31,002 bases of DNA from a bacterium (lineage in GTDB: Bacteria; Bdellovibrionota_G; JALEGL01), in assembly GCA_022763185.1 (NCBI GenBank), contig JALEGL010000001.1, positions 1 through 31,002 on the forward strand. Reading direction: 5' to 3'. Every line of letters starts with the position of its first letter. Position 1 is the stretch's first letter. A model generated the notes under the pieces. It had not been told where the DNA came from. It ran no database searches and worked only from the letters and a program-made list of their open reading frames with translations. Shown here in pieces: positions 30,713-31,002 of the stretch. A program made the translations under genes and the position numbers.

Positions 30713-31002
30713 TACAAACAAGAAAATTACAACTCTAGTCGCAGCAGCTTTCACCAATAACACTATTGTGCAAAACTAAAACGCACTGTTATTATTACCT
30801 GAAACCAAACGCTTTCTTCTGATTCTTCCCGCTTCGCTCTTTTTCTTTAAGGAGTCTTTAGATAGTGTTAGCTTGTAAAAGCTTACACTATCTTATGCAC
30901 AGCCTACGACCCCTTCGCAAATTAAAAATCGTCGTTTTTAATTTGCTCATCCCCGTGTCTTCTTCTAACTCAATCTTATGTTTTCTCTCTCACCTTGCAC
31001 TA
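30713..31002. other. Hairpin-rich non-coding tail
   Basis: No gene is seen. Three hairpins occur: AATAACA/TGTTATT with inner GTGC/GCAC (30756-30793); a 15-bp stem with one mismatch and a GTAA loop (30860-30893); and a 12-bp perfect stem GCAAATTAAAAA with TTTTTAATTTGC around a 6-nt loop (30917-30946). One may terminate the preceding gene; together they could be a structured RNA or repeat. Confidence 0.55.

Overview
The window (about 31 kb, A+T-rich, roughly 40% G+C by eye) is dense bacterial chromosome. It has no rRNA, tRNA, CRISPR array or prophage that I can see. CarD next to ispD-ispF, a PilZ protein, tandem FHA proteins with a DUF4388 domain, ExbB-ExbD-ExbD, a type IV prepilin and many small signal-peptide proteins suggest a Gram-negative bacterium of the former deltaproteobacterial grade (Bdellovibrionota or Myxococcota-like). 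The species is not identifiable from sequence alone.

Layout. 1-4.7 kb (minus): a radical SAM enzyme overlapping a periplasmic DUF3047-like protein, then pyrD-pilZ, then carD-ispD-ispF. 4.74-5.05 kb: a divergent intergenic region with a perfect 34-bp palindrome and three near-DnaA boxes. 5.05-9.05 kb: a lipoprotein gene, tex (minus) and a secreted protein gene. 9.08-12.36 kb (minus): a pseC-like aminotransferase, then lemA and two TPM-domain genes. 12.5-14.6 kb: rnr (RNase R), whose N-terminus is only complete from an ATT start. 14.6-16.6 kb: small secreted proteins, one truncated by a 10-bp tandem duplication. 16.6-17.4 kb: a RAYT (REP-associated tyrosine transposase) flanked by matching hairpins. 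17.4-21.6 kb (minus): a small membrane protein gene, then pyrF and a small ORF, then rpsO-pnp. 21.7-23.8 kb (plus): two FHA genes. 23.9-27.6 kb: a secreted protein, a prepilin, and divergent dacB and nagZ. 27.7-29.5 kb (plus): an exbB-exbD-exbD motor operon. 29.6-31 kb: a secreted protein gene and a hairpin-rich tail.

Functional themes. RNA metabolism is prominent (PNPase, RNase R, Tex, S15). Isoprenoid precursor synthesis (IspD, IspF), pyrimidine synthesis (PyrD, PyrF) and peptidoglycan turnover (DacB, NagZ) are present. There is an envelope energy-transduction operon and an FHA signalling pair.

Most interesting signals. Two genes (rnr and a TPM gene) appear to use ATT start codons. Several genes have a -10 box abutting the start codon, suggesting leaderless mRNAs. 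The RAYT cassette's end hairpins read as intrinsic terminators, and a related GGGGACA hairpin lies 5.4 kb away. The 34-bp palindrome contains two copies of CCATATATGG. A 10-bp tandem duplication frameshifts a small secreted cysteine protein. No wholly new multi-gene system is obvious. The radical SAM/periplasmic protein pair is the most plausible uncharacterised functional unit.
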